A stretch of DNA of 11,108 nucleotides from Bacteroidales bacterium Bact_07 (GCA_001603415.1 LUYY01000012.1:1-11108), one strand, 5' to 3'. Shown: positions 1 to 7,245, counted from the first letter of the stretch. The notes: generated by a model not told the origin, from the sequence alone. A program made the numbers and translations.

Positions 1-513
1 AAGATTTTTGCATTAGCCATAGTTGCTGCTCTAACGCTTGGATTTTCAGGAGTAAAAGCCCAGAACTACAAATTCGGACATATCAACAGCCAGGAATTAC
101 TAAAAGCAATGCCCGACAGGGATAGCGCCGAAGCTAAAATTAAAAAGTATGCCGAATCGCTTCAGGAACAGGTAGAGCAACTCCAGGTAGAGTTTAACAA
201 GAAATACCAGGATTACCTCCAAAAACGTAACACATTTACCGATGCAATCCGTGAGATGAAAGAAAAGGAACTCACCGATATGCAGCAAAGGGCTCAGGAA
301 TACCAACAGGTTGCTGAGCAGGATTATCAGCGCTTCCAGTCTGAAACCTTGAAGCCCGTTATTGACAAGGCCGACGCAGCCATTAAAAAAGTAGCCAAAG
401 CTAACGGATTTACTTACATTTTTGATACCAGTTCGGGCGTTCTCCTTTACTTCTCCGAACAGAGCATCGATATTACACCGCTGGTTAAGAAAGAGTTAGG
501 CATTACTAAGTAA
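1..513 (+). CDS. OmpH/Skp family periplasmic chaperone (5' end cut by window)
   Basis: Frame 1 is open from the first base to the TAA at 511-513, giving 170 residues. The start codon lies just outside the window. The first 20 residues form the hydrophobic core and c-region of a signal peptide, ending in VKA before QNYKFG, so probably only a few N-terminal codons are missing. The mature part begins with the YKFGHINSQELL strand typical of OmpH. A long, heptad-rich K/E/Q coiled coil follows (about residues 37-120). The ending, AIKKVAKANGFTYIFDTSS and then a DITPLVKKELGI-like tail, is the usual Skp C-terminus. Skp proteins are trimeric periplasmic holdases that carry unfolded outer-membrane proteins to the BAM complex. 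In Bacteroidota, ompH genes commonly sit in tandem after bamA and before murI, which fits the next gene here. The family call is firm. Which of the possible tandem copies this is cannot be told. Confidence 0.9.
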   Translation, partial: KIFALAIVAALTLGFSGVKAQNYKFGHINSQELLKAMPDRDSAEAKIKKYAESLQEQVEQLQVEFNKKYQDYLQKRNTFTDAIREMKEKELTDMQQRAQEYQQVAEQDYQRFQSETLKPVIDKADAAIKKVAKANGFTYIFDTSSGVLLYFSEQSIDITPLVKKELGITK

Positions 514-531
514 CCACCAAATAACTTAAAC

Positions 532-576
532 ATAGGGGGTAAACTGAACTTTGTTCGTTTAGCCCCTATTTTATTT
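532..576 (+). terminator. Intrinsic terminator after ompH/skp
   Basis: A hairpin lies 19 nt after the ompH stop. The left arm ATAGGGG plus TAAAC and GAAC pairs with GTTC, GTTTA and CCCCTAT on the right. There is one G/G mismatch, one bulged T and a TTT loop. A T-rich tract (TTTTATTT) follows. It ends only about 15 nt before the murI ATG, so murI either has its own promoter overlapping this region or depends on read-through. Confidence 0.65.
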
Positions 577-590
577 GTAAACGCTATTAG

Positions 591-1409
591 ATGAACGGGA
601 ATTGTAATCCGATTGGAATTTTCGACTCAGGGGCTGGTGGGTTAACTGTTCTAACGGAACTTGTGAAAATTATGCCCAACGAAAGGTATATTTACTTTGC
701 CGACACGGCAAACTGCCCCTATGGATCAAAGCCTGCAGAGGAAATTATTCACCTTTCGGATCGAATAACCCAATTCCTTCTTTCAAAAGGTTGCAAGGTA
801 GTAGTAGTAGCCTGTAACACAGCAACAGCCGCCGCAATTGACCACTTGCGAAGCTCATACAATATCCCCTTCATCGGTATGGAACCAGCCATAAAACCCG
901 CTTCGCAAAACACTAAAACCAAAAGTATTGGGGTTTTGGCAACTGCAGGAACTTTTAAGGGACGACTTTATATTGAAACCAGCCGCAAGTATGCTGCCGA
1001 TGTAAACGTTTGCTACCAGGTGGGCGAGGGGTTAGTTGAACTGGTCGAATCCGGGAAAGCCAATTCGACAGAGGCAGAACAACTCCTACATCGATACGTC
1101 GATCCTATGGTCGATTGCAACATCGACCATTTGGTTCTGGGTTGCACACATTACCCCTTCCTAAAATCGACTCTCGAAAAAATACTACCAAGTAACATCA
1201 CAATTGTTGATCCTGCGCCTGCTGTTGCATTGCAAACTAAACGGGTAGCCGATAATCAGGGTTTACTTTGTAAAGAAAATTCCATGAACAGCACCATAAT
1301 CGAATTTTACTCGAGTAGCAATACCGATATTCTAAAAAATCTTATCGAAACACACCTTAAACCACAGCATAGGATTGATGATATTTACTTTACCAATATC
1401 AAACTGTAA
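591..1409 (+). CDS. murI: Glutamate racemase MurI
   Basis: The 272-aa product interconverts L- and D-glutamate without a cofactor and supplies D-Glu for the peptidoglycan stem peptide in the cytoplasm. The Asp/Glu racemase signatures are all present: FDSGAGGLTV (residues 11-20, with Asp12), ADTANCPYG (37-45), the first catalytic cysteine in ACNTATAAA (Cys75), and the second in GCTHYPFL (Cys185, followed by His187). The spacing of the two cysteines and the total length match ordinary MurI/RacE enzymes, so it should be active. The ATG at 591 is preceded by an AT-rich stretch with no Shine-Dalgarno sequence, as is normal in Bacteroidota, and it places the FDSGAGG motif about 10 residues from the N-terminus as usual. 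The next gene begins 36 nt downstream with no terminator between, so they are probably cotranscribed. Confidence 0.96.
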   Translation: MNGNCNPIGIFDSGAGGLTVLTELVKIMPNERYIYFADTANCPYGSKPAEEIIHLSDRITQFLLSKGCKVVVVACNTATAAAIDHLRSSYNIPFIGMEPAIKPASQNTKTKSIGVLATAGTFKGRLYIETSRKYAADVNVCYQVGEGLVELVESGKANSTEAEQLLHRYVDPMVDCNIDHLVLGCTHYPFLKSTLEKILPSNITIVDPAPAVALQTKRVADNQGLLCKENSMNSTIIEFYSSSNTDILKNLIETHLKPQHRIDDIYFTNIKL

Positions 1410-1445
1410 AAAATCTTTTGTAACTTTTGATAAAATTAGATAGCT

Positions 1446-3116
1446 ATGCGCAAAGAGGTAGAAATAGTTATTGAGAACACAGGGCAAAAGGTTCATGTAA
1501 CCCCCGGTCACTCACTTCTGGAAATCTCAAAAATATTCGAAATTAAGCTAGACCATCCCATACTTGGAGCTATGGTTAACAACCAGCTTAAAGAGCTGGA
1601 GTATGAAATTTATACACCCAAAACAATTCGTTACATCGATATTACACATCCAGCAGGTATGCGGATGTATCAACGTTCGCTTTTCTTTCTCCTTCAAAAG
1701 GCAGTTCGCGATATTATTCCCGGTGCAAAAGTTCGCATTGAGCACTCGGTATCGAAAGGGTTCTACTGCGAGATTGACGGATGTAACCTTCCCCTGGAAC
1801 TTCCGCTAATATTCAACATTTGTGATAGAATGCGCGAAATTGTGGCTGCTGACCTACCCTTCCGCCGCGATAAGGTGCTAACACCCGATGCCATCAAACT
1901 CTTTAGGGATTTAGGGTATGAGGACAAAGCCAAATTGTTCGAAACCCGCCCAAAGCTTTACACATCGGTTTACTATTTAGGCGACATGGCCGATTACTTC
2001 TTTGGAAGCCTAGTCCCCTCTACCGGGTACCTTAAGGTGTTTGATGTTACCAAGTATTACGATGGTATGCTGCTTCGAGTACCTAAGCGTTTAAAGCCCG
2101 ATGAAGTAGAAGATGTGGTTATTCAAAACAAAATGTTCGAAATCTTTCAGGAATACAAGGACTGGCTTGAAATTTTAGGGGTTGAGAATGTTGGAGCCAT
2201 TAACCAGGAAATAGCCAAGGGTAATGCCAGTGAGTTAATTAAGATATCGGAGGCTTTGCATGAGAAAAAGGTAGCCTACATTGCCGATAAAATCCACCAG
2301 CAGCCCGAACCTGTAAGGTTAGTGCTAATCTCTGGGCCATCGTCATCGGGAAAAACAACCTTTGCTAAACGTTTAGCCATTCAGCTTAAGGTAAACGGCC
2401 TAAAACCCTACACTATCTCGCTCGACAACTATTTTGTCGATAGGGAGAACACCCCAAAAGATGAGTTCGGGAATTACGATTTTGAAGCCCTTGAGGCACT
2501 CGATATTGAATATTTTAATAACAATTTAATCCAGTTGCTTAGAGGCGAAGAAATTGAAATTCCCAAATTCTCATTTGAAGAAGGCAAGCGCTTTTTTGAT
2601 GGTACCAAGCTTCAAATTGAACCCAATGGAGTAATTGTTATCGAAGGGATTCACGCCCTAAATCCTGCCTTAACGCACCTAATTCCCAATAACCAGAAGT
2701 TTAAGGTTTACGTATCGGCCTTAACATCAATCTCAATTGACGGTATTAACCGAATTCCAACCACCGATAACCGCTTAATCCGCCGAATAGTAAGGGATTA
2801 TCGATACCGTGGATACAGTGCGCTCGACACCATTGGCCGCTGGGAGAGCGTTCGCCGAGGCGAGGACAAAAATATCTTCCCCTTTCAGGAAGAGGCCAAC
2901 GTTATGTTTAACTCAGCCTTACTTTACGAGTTCAGTGTTCTGAAACGCTTTGCCGAACCAATACTTCAAGAAGTACCACCTACCCGTCCGGAATACGACG
3001 AAGCCCAGCGATTGCTTAAATTCCTTAGCTACTTTACTCCCATTTCGGAACGTGAAGTGCCCCCCACTTCCATTATTCGTGAGTTTCTGGGCGGAAGCAC
3101 ATTTTCTTATAAATAA
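1446..3116 (+). CDS. Nucleoside (uridine-type) kinase with TGS and ThrRS-like N-terminal domains
   Basis: This is a 556-aa three-part protein. Residues 1-65 form a TGS ubiquitin-like domain (EIVIENTGQKVHVTPGHSL). Residues about 66-215 resemble the second N-terminal domain of threonyl-tRNA synthetase, including VPSTGYLKVFDV (190-201). Residues about 285-540 form a P-loop kinase of the phosphoribulokinase/uridine kinase family. It has Walker A GPSSSGKT (297-304), the LDNYFVDRENTP substrate loop, a Walker-B-like VIVIEGIHALNP (396-407) and the RRIVRDYRYRGYSA segment. The kinase half predicts ATP-dependent phosphorylation of a nucleoside such as uridine in the cytoplasm; the exact substrate is not shown by sequence. 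In the ThrRS-like half, the zinc/editing ligands are replaced: HxxxH reads RSLFF (77-81) and CxxxH reads FFGSL (185-189). It is therefore unlikely to hydrolyse aminoacyl-tRNA. The same domain architecture is known across Bacteroidota and in Thermotoga-like bacteria. It follows murI closely and ends before a strong terminator. Confidence 0.88.
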   Translation: MRKEVEIVIENTGQKVHVTPGHSLLEISKIFEIKLDHPILGAMVNNQLKELEYEIYTPKTIRYIDITHPAGMRMYQRSLFFLLQKAVRDIIPGAKVRIEHSVSKGFYCEIDGCNLPLELPLIFNICDRMREIVAADLPFRRDKVLTPDAIKLFRDLGYEDKAKLFETRPKLYTSVYYLGDMADYFFGSLVPSTGYLKVFDVTKYYDGMLLRVPKRLKPDEVEDVVIQNKMFEIFQEYKDWLEILGVENVGAINQEIAKGNASELIKISEALHEKKVAYIADKIHQQPEPVRLVLISGPSSSGKTTFAKRLAIQLKVNGLKPYTISLDNYFVDRENTPKDEFGNYDFEALEALDIEYFNNNLIQLLRGEEIEIPKFSFEEGKRFFDGTKLQIEPNGVIVIEGIHALNPALTHLIPNNQKFKVYVSALTSISIDGINRIPTTDNRLIRRIVRDYRYRGYSALDTIGRWESVRRGEDKNIFPFQEEANVMFNSALLYEFSVLKRFAEPILQEVPPTRPEYDEAQRLLKFLSYFTPISEREVPPTSIIREFLGGSTFSYK

Positions 3117-3192
3117 ATACAAAGTTTTCAACAATCTATGAATTTGATAATCTGACTTTTATACATACTTTGTTAGTAATATTTCCATTTTT

Positions 3193-3226
3193 AAAAGCCC
3201 AAACAATCAGATTTTTGGGCTTTTTT
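3193..3226 (+). terminator. Strong intrinsic terminator after the nucleoside kinase
   Basis: A perfect 11-bp stem (AAAAGCCCAAA at 3193-3203 with TTTGGGCTTTT at 3214-3224) encloses a 10-nt loop. The right arm runs into an uninterrupted six-T tract (3221-3226). It lies 77 nt after the kinase stop and closes the left transcription unit. Confidence 0.88.
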
Positions 3227-3258
3227 GTTACATTTTAAACAATTATTTCTTAATATTG
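3225..3258 (+). promoter_or_regulatory. Weak candidate promoter for the SPOR/barrel operon
   Basis: TTG at 3225-3227 and TAATATTG at 3251-3258 (one mismatch to the Bacteroidota -7 consensus TAnnTTTG) are 23 nt apart. They lie directly after the terminator and 46 nt before the ATG at 3305. A promoter must exist somewhere between 3227 and 3304, because the upstream unit is terminated. This is the best match I can see, but it is imperfect. Confidence 0.3.
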
Positions 3259-3304
3259 TAACTAATTAACCTAAGTGCAAACCTAAACCTTAGCCCAAAA
3301 AACG

Positions 3305-4660
3305 ATGCCTAGTATCGTTACAGCGTTTTATAACCTGGTTGGCATTACCCTATTGAGTTTCCTAATTGGAAGCGATGTTGCATTAAATGTAAATGTACCC
3401 AAGGCAGTAACTGCCGGAAGCGAATTTGACGTTGAAGTTATTCTGAAAAAGGGAAATCTTAGCGGTTTTGCCCGCCTTCAACAAGAATTGCCTATGGGCT
3501 TATCGGCTCAACTGGTTGAGTCATCGCTTGGTGACTTCTCGTTCGATGAGCAAAAGCTCAGATTTGTGTGGCTTCGCCTGCCCGAAGGGAAGGAAATGCG
3601 GCTGGTTTACCGAATCAAGGTTGACGAAAGGCTTAAAGGATCGTTCACACTAAAAGGAACCTTTGCCTACGTTGAGAACAACGAACGAAAAACTACCGAT
3701 TTTCAAACCGCTAACATCACCATAAACCCATCGACCAAAATTGATCCCAACCTAATTGTTGATATTAACGAATTTCAAACCATTATACCACCGCAAGCCC
3801 CTGTTGGCTTTATGGCTAGCAACGTGCGTTGCATCAGGCAAACCCCAATCCCAAGTGGCGACCGAAATGATCTCATGGTAAAACTACTTGTTAACAAAGG
3901 GAATGCCCAAAAATTTGCCAAAATTGAGGAAGATGTTCCGGAAGGGTTTACCGCTGAGGCCTTAGAAACAAAGGATGCCGTTTTCACTTTTAAGGATCAA
4001 AAGGTTAAGTTTCTTTGGATGAACCTGCCAGCTGAACCCCGCTTCATCGTTTCGTATAAACTTATAGCCCCCGACGGCAAAGGGGAAATCACAGTTAGCT
4101 TAAAGGGTACTTTCTCATACCTTATTGGCGAAACAACAAGGGTAATTGATATCATTCAGAAAGATATTGACCTAACAAATATTGACCCTGCAGCTTTAGA
4201 TGGTTTATTAGCGTCAACATCATCAACCGAAGGCGCCAACATCATTTCAGGGTTTACACCCTACTCAGAGGGAGGCGTTGATATTCCCATTGAGTATAAA
4301 AAGATAGAAGATAAGCCCAAGCGCAAAGCTAAACCCGCATTCGATATGGAGCCATTCATGCTGATGCCGGAAAAAGGGGTTTACTACAGGGTGCAAATTG
4401 CAGCAGGGCATAAACCCATTGATATTAAGCGCTACTTTACCCGCTATAACATCAAGTACGATGTTAGGACTGAGAAACACGATGGATGGTATAAGTATTC
4501 CATTGGCTCCTTTAAAGAATACAAGGAAGCACGCGATTTTAGGATCTTTATTTGGAACACATCAAAAATTAACGATGCCTTTGTTACAGCATACAATAAC
4601 GGCACCCGAATTACAGTGCAGGAAGCGCTAATGATTACTAATCAAAAGTGGTATAGGTAG
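3305..4660 (+). CDS. Exported protein with duplicated beta-rich domain and C-terminal SPOR domain
   Basis: This 451-aa protein has no specific function that I recognise. It begins with a short hydrophobic segment (residues about 8-22) that could be a signal peptide or anchor; no lipobox is visible. Two related domains follow, at about residues 28-138 and 177-288. They align at a constant offset of 149 residues over KGN, FA, LP/VP, SF/TF, FxW, LP and Y positions, then share LKGTFxY. Their pattern is that of an Ig-like or DUF11-like beta sandwich. A linker rich in S/T and then K/P (about 300-347) leads to a C-terminal SPOR domain (about 359-432) with YYRVQIAAG, GWYKYSIGSFKEYKEARDF and DAFVTAYNNG. 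SPOR domains bind denuded peptidoglycan glycan strands, so a periplasmic, wall-contacting role is inferred. The gene is followed 4 nt later by an outer-membrane protein gene, so the two products probably work together in the envelope. Confidence 0.8.
   Translation: MPSIVTAFYNLVGITLLSFLIGSDVALNVNVPKAVTAGSEFDVEVILKKGNLSGFARLQQELPMGLSAQLVESSLGDFSFDEQKLRFVWLRLPEGKEMRLVYRIKVDERLKGSFTLKGTFAYVENNERKTTDFQTANITINPSTKIDPNLIVDINEFQTIIPPQAPVGFMASNVRCIRQTPIPSGDRNDLMVKLLVNKGNAQKFAKIEEDVPEGFTAEALETKDAVFTFKDQKVKFLWMNLPAEPRFIVSYKLIAPDGKGEITVSLKGTFSYLIGETTRVIDIIQKDIDLTNIDPAALDGLLASTSSTEGANIISGFTPYSEGGVDIPIEYKKIEDKPKRKAKPAFDMEPFMLMPEKGVYYRVQIAAGHKPIDIKRYFTRYNIKYDVRTEKHDGWYKYSIGSFKEYKEARDFRIFIWNTSKINDAFVTAYNNGTRITVQEALMITNQKWYR
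3386..4168 (+). repeat. Internal tandem domain duplication (protein level)
   Basis: The copies at about 3386-3718 and 3833-4168 encode the two related ~110-residue domains of the SPOR protein. Matching landmarks include KGNLSGFARLQQELPMG versus KGNAQKFAKIEEDVPEG, FSFDEQKLRFVW versus FTFKDQKVKFLW, and LKGTFAY versus LKGTFSY. The alignment is gap-free (offset 149 residues) up to about residue 110, then shifts by one. At DNA level the copies have diverged, so this is an old duplication and not a recent repeat. Confidence 0.75.
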
Positions 4661-4664
4661 TTTT

Positions 4665-6116
4665 ATGAGTAAACCGATAAACATCCTAGAAAAATTAGTA
4701 ATAGCAATGGCACTGTTTTTAGTGCTACCCAACGCGCTTTATGCACAGGTTGATGAAGAAGAATACTATAAAGGTATTCTTGATACCATTGTTGAGGTTC
4801 AAAACCCTGTTTACAAACCGGTAATATCGTTAGGATTGGGCTACCTAAGCTTTTGGGGTGATGTTCGAAATCCCATAAGTTCTCCTCTTTACGGGAATGT
4901 TGCCGGAAAACTTAACGTTTCCAACCTTGTTGGTCGTAAGCATTACTTTAAGGGAAACATTTTCGCCATTTATGGCGATATTTTTGCCCACGACCCAAAA
5001 CTCTCATACCTAATGCAACAGCAACCCCTCCCGCTTGACGATTTAAATAACCCTGTTTTTGTTAACTCTGCCTTTAAAACCAACATCTTTCAGTTAGGTT
5101 TATCGTTTGAGTACAATTTTGGCCATGTTTTTGGCCCCGCCAAACGGTTCAAACCATACCTATCGGTAGGCTTCTCAACCATCTTCTTTAGCCCAAAGGG
5201 CAATTTTATTGATAATGTAGCTGGGAACTTTTACTACTTCTGGTCCGATGGTACCATGCGTAATTTTCCAGAAAATGGGCCTGATGCTTACCGTGCAAGA
5301 ATTGTTCGATTTGACAACGATTTTGAAACCGACCTTTCAGGGAAAGATCTCTATAAGCAAGGCAGCATTTCTCAACAAACTTTTTCAATCCCAATTGATT
5401 TTGGCTTCGACTTTTACCTTTCCGATAGGGTAAACCTAAGAGTGGGAGCCGCTTTTAATTACTGCTTTAGCGATAGAATTGACAACTACGACAGCAAAAT
5501 AGCCAAAGCCCAGGGATATCCTGTTAAGAATAATATCAATGATATATTTAGCTTTACCTACTTTACCATGAATTTCGACCTGTTCTCCGATCCAAAGACA
5601 ATTCTTGTGGAAAGGGTTTTTGCCATGCTCGGAGAGGATTACGACTACGAGATTTTCTTCAACGACTCCGATGGTGATGGCGTATTCGACAGGTTCGATG
5701 ATTGTCCGGATACCCCCAGCGGTGTGGCTGTTGACTCTGTAGGTTGCCCATTGGATTCGGACTTTGATGGCGTATTCGATTACATGGACAAGGAGCCTAA
5801 TACTCCAGAAGGTGCAATTGTTGACGAAAATGGTACTCAGGTTACAGCCGATGTTCTTGCGGCCATGTTTAACCGTAAAAGTGAGGCAGTTTCGCGCAAG
5901 CAGGTGCGTTTAATCCCTGTAACCCATGTTTGGTCTCGTAGCCTTACCTATACCCCTGGTAAAATTCCTGAAAAACTCAGAATTGTTGATGCCGATGCCG
6001 ATGGGTATATATCGTTCCAGGAATTGATGCGAGCGGTTAACGAGTTTTTCGATGGTAAAAATAATCTTACATTGCAAGATTTATATGACCTAAACGAGTA
6101 CTTCTTTGCCCAGTAA
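4665..6116 (+). CDS. Outer-membrane beta-barrel-like protein with TSP3 calcium repeats and a C-terminal EF-hand
   Basis: The product is 483 aa. A clear signal peptide (residues 1-28) ends NALYAQ before VDEEEYY. Residues about 45-320 show alternating aromatic/polar strands (GLGYLSFWGDV, FQLGLSFEYNFGHVFG, KPYLSVGFSTIFF, IPIDFGFDFYLS, VNLRVGAAFNY), consistent with an outer-membrane beta barrel. Two thrombospondin type-3 calcium repeats follow: DSDGDGVFDRFDDCPDTPSG (334-353) and DSDFDGVFDYMDKEPNTPEG (364-383). In the second, the usual Cys-Pro has become Glu-Pro. TSP3 repeats usually link a barrel to an OmpA peptidoglycan-binding domain. Here the C-terminus instead carries a canonical EF-hand loop, DADADGYISFQE (442-453), followed by a degenerate second loop near DGKNNLTLQD. 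Peptidoglycan contact may be supplied by the SPOR protein encoded just upstream (4-nt gap, same operon). The exact function is unknown. Confidence 0.82.
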   Translation: MSKPINILEKLVIAMALFLVLPNALYAQVDEEEYYKGILDTIVEVQNPVYKPVISLGLGYLSFWGDVRNPISSPLYGNVAGKLNVSNLVGRKHYFKGNIFAIYGDIFAHDPKLSYLMQQQPLPLDDLNNPVFVNSAFKTNIFQLGLSFEYNFGHVFGPAKRFKPYLSVGFSTIFFSPKGNFIDNVAGNFYYFWSDGTMRNFPENGPDAYRARIVRFDNDFETDLSGKDLYKQGSISQQTFSIPIDFGFDFYLSDRVNLRVGAAFNYCFSDRIDNYDSKIAKAQGYPVKNNINDIFSFTYFTMNFDLFSDPKTILVERVFAMLGEDYDYEIFFNDSDGDGVFDRFDDCPDTPSGVAVDSVGCPLDSDFDGVFDYMDKEPNTPEGAIVDENGTQVTADVLAAMFNRKSEAVSRKQVRLIPVTHVWSRSLTYTPGKIPEKLRIVDADADGYISFQELMRAVNEFFDGKNNLTLQDLYDLNEYFFAQ

Positions 6117-6160
6117 CCCAAACCTAACCAATATATATAATCCTAAAACCTATCTGGTTT

Positions 6161-6200
6161 AAAAGTAAAGAGGCTGTTTTAAAACAGCCTCTTTACTTTT
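6161..6200. terminator. Bidirectional terminator: perfect 40-nt palindrome
   Basis: The 20 nt at 6161-6180 are the exact reverse complement of 6181-6200. The stem core is GTAAAGAGGCTG, with A/T tracts at both ends and TTTTAAAA at the centre. It sits 45 nt after the stop of the barrel gene (+) and 17 nt after the stop of the convergent DUF4412 gene (-). The symmetric T tracts let it end transcription from both sides. Confidence 0.92.
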
Positions 6201-6216
6201 AGTTAAGAAATGACAA

Positions 6217-7152
6217 TTACTTCTTGTCGCTGCCCAGTCCAACTACCTGGTATTCGGCTACGCTAAGAGTTCTGGAAGAGTTCGGATTAAACTCCTTAAC
6301 CCAAAAATCGGCACGAGCATTGGAATTGGCATCTTTAAAATGCATTTCAAGGACTGTTCCCAAAAGGAAAGCTGTTCCTCCGGTTGCCATGTACTGGAAA
6401 CCGTTCATATGGCCAAAAGCCTCGGAGTAATTATACTTAATATCGTTGGTAGCCCATAGCTCAACCTTGCCTTCGGGATTCTCATAAACATACTCCTTAC
6501 ACTTGTAGCCCATAACATTTTTGGTTCGCCCGGATGCCTTGTAGTACATGTTGTAGGCCGATAAATCCTCCTGTGGAACTGGTTCAGCCAACTCATCTTT
6601 TCCTTTTGGCTGCTGTACCGAATCGGGTTCAAAGTTCATGGCTATACCGCTTTTCTCTCCATCTTTATCGGCAAGAATAAGCATGGCCTTATTGTTATAG
6701 TCAAATATCATTAGCGATTTTTCTTTTTTCCCCGTTTCACGGTTCAGCGCCTCAAACTCCATGGCAAAGTTCCGGGAGTTTTTATCGAAGTAAAAGGCGT
6801 AAGCCCCTTTATTTACCTCAGTTGAAGCGGAATCAACTGTTTCAATATCCATTTTCATGCTTGAGGTAAAACTATAGGCTGGGTCAAACTTCACATTTTT
6901 GAAACCCATAAGCCCCATCATCTTTTGCTGCATGTAACGGTCAGCTGCGCTTGGCTGTTTCTTTTCCTGCTTTTCAGGTTGCTGTTCTTGTTGCTGCTCC
7001 TCAACCTTTTTTTCGTCGTCGCCACGTTTCAACCCTTTTACAATGGCTTTTTGGGCTTTATCCTTAAGGAATCCGCCTACCTGAGCCTCGGTTACCAAGG
7101 TCATGCCCAGTAAGGCAACAACCAAGGTAAATGATAATGTTTTTCGTACCAT
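6217..7152 (-). CDS. DUF4412 domain-containing exported protein
   Basis: Read from the ATG at 7152, the product is 311 aa. A TTG three codons further upstream (7161) is an alternative start. I prefer the ATG because MVRKTLSFTLVVALLGMTLVTEAQ is already a complete signal peptide. After the signal comes a charged, Q/E/K-rich low-complexity stretch (about residues 42-66), then MQQKMMGLMG. The rest is a globular domain with the DUF4412 pattern, notably GRTKNVMGYKCKEYVYEN (about 208-225) followed by GKVELWAT. Members are periplasmic or surface proteins found widely in Bacteroidota with no established biochemical role. The domain is reminiscent of lipoprotein-carrier-like beta folds, but that is a guess. 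The gene stands alone, facing the upstream operon, and shares the bidirectional terminator. No convincing promoter is visible in 7162-7254 on this strand. Confidence 0.85.
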   Translation of the reverse strand: MVRKTLSFTLVVALLGMTLVTEAQVGGFLKDKAQKAIVKGLKRGDDEKKVEEQQQEQQPEKQEKKQPSAADRYMQQKMMGLMGFKNVKFDPAYSFTSSMKMDIETVDSASTEVNKGAYAFYFDKNSRNFAMEFEALNRETGKKEKSLMIFDYNNKAMLILADKDGEKSGIAMNFEPDSVQQPKGKDELAEPVPQEDLSAYNMYYKASGRTKNVMGYKCKEYVYENPEGKVELWATNDIKYNYSEAFGHMNGFQYMATGGTAFLLGTVLEMHFKDANSNARADFWVKEFNPNSSRTLSVAEYQVVGLGSDKK

Positions 7153-7229
7153 TCTTTTCAATTTAAACGTTTATAGTAATGCAAGTTAAGCAATTGATAC
7201 GAACATTGCTTTGATTTTCAGGTATTTTT

Positions 7230-7245
7230 TTGAAAAATATTTCAA
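7230..7245. promoter_or_regulatory. Candidate operator upstream of hydF (TTGAAA-N4-TTTCAA)
   Basis: TTGAAA (7230-7235) and TTTCAA (7240-7245) form a perfect 6-bp inverted repeat around AATA. The repeat ends exactly where the hydF -7 box begins. Its 16-bp geometry resembles CRP/FNR-family half-sites, and its inner bases resemble Rex sites, but it matches neither consensus exactly. At this position a bound protein would most likely block RNA polymerase. An AT-only hairpin (TATTTTT at 7223-7229, AAAAATA at 7233-7239) overlaps it. Confidence 0.4.

Noticed and set aside
3143..3226. Promoter-like TTTG-N19-TACTTTG just before the terminator at 3193, which could make a ~50-nt RNA
   Set aside because: The -7 box is one base short of TAnnTTTG, the region is very AT-rich, and a transcript would hold little more than the terminator hairpin. 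There is not enough evidence to call a small RNA.
3271..3293. CTAAG/CTTAG inverted repeat in the leader before 3305
   Set aside because: A 5-bp stem with a 13-nt loop in AT-rich DNA is expected by chance and has no other support.
5661..6116. Barrel protein considered as an OmpA-family peptidoglycan-binding porin
   Set aside because: The TSP3 repeats suggested it, but the C-terminus lacks the OmpA-domain signature and ends in an EF-hand instead.
6161..6200. Palindrome considered as an insertion-sequence end or att site
   Set aside because: There is no transposase or integrase nearby and no target duplication. Its position between convergent stops, with T tracts on both sides, is explained by termination.
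6961..7020. CAG/GAA-like low-complexity stretch as a tandem DNA repeat
   Set aside because: It is an irregular Q/E/K-rich coding region of the DUF4412 protein with no constant repeat unit.
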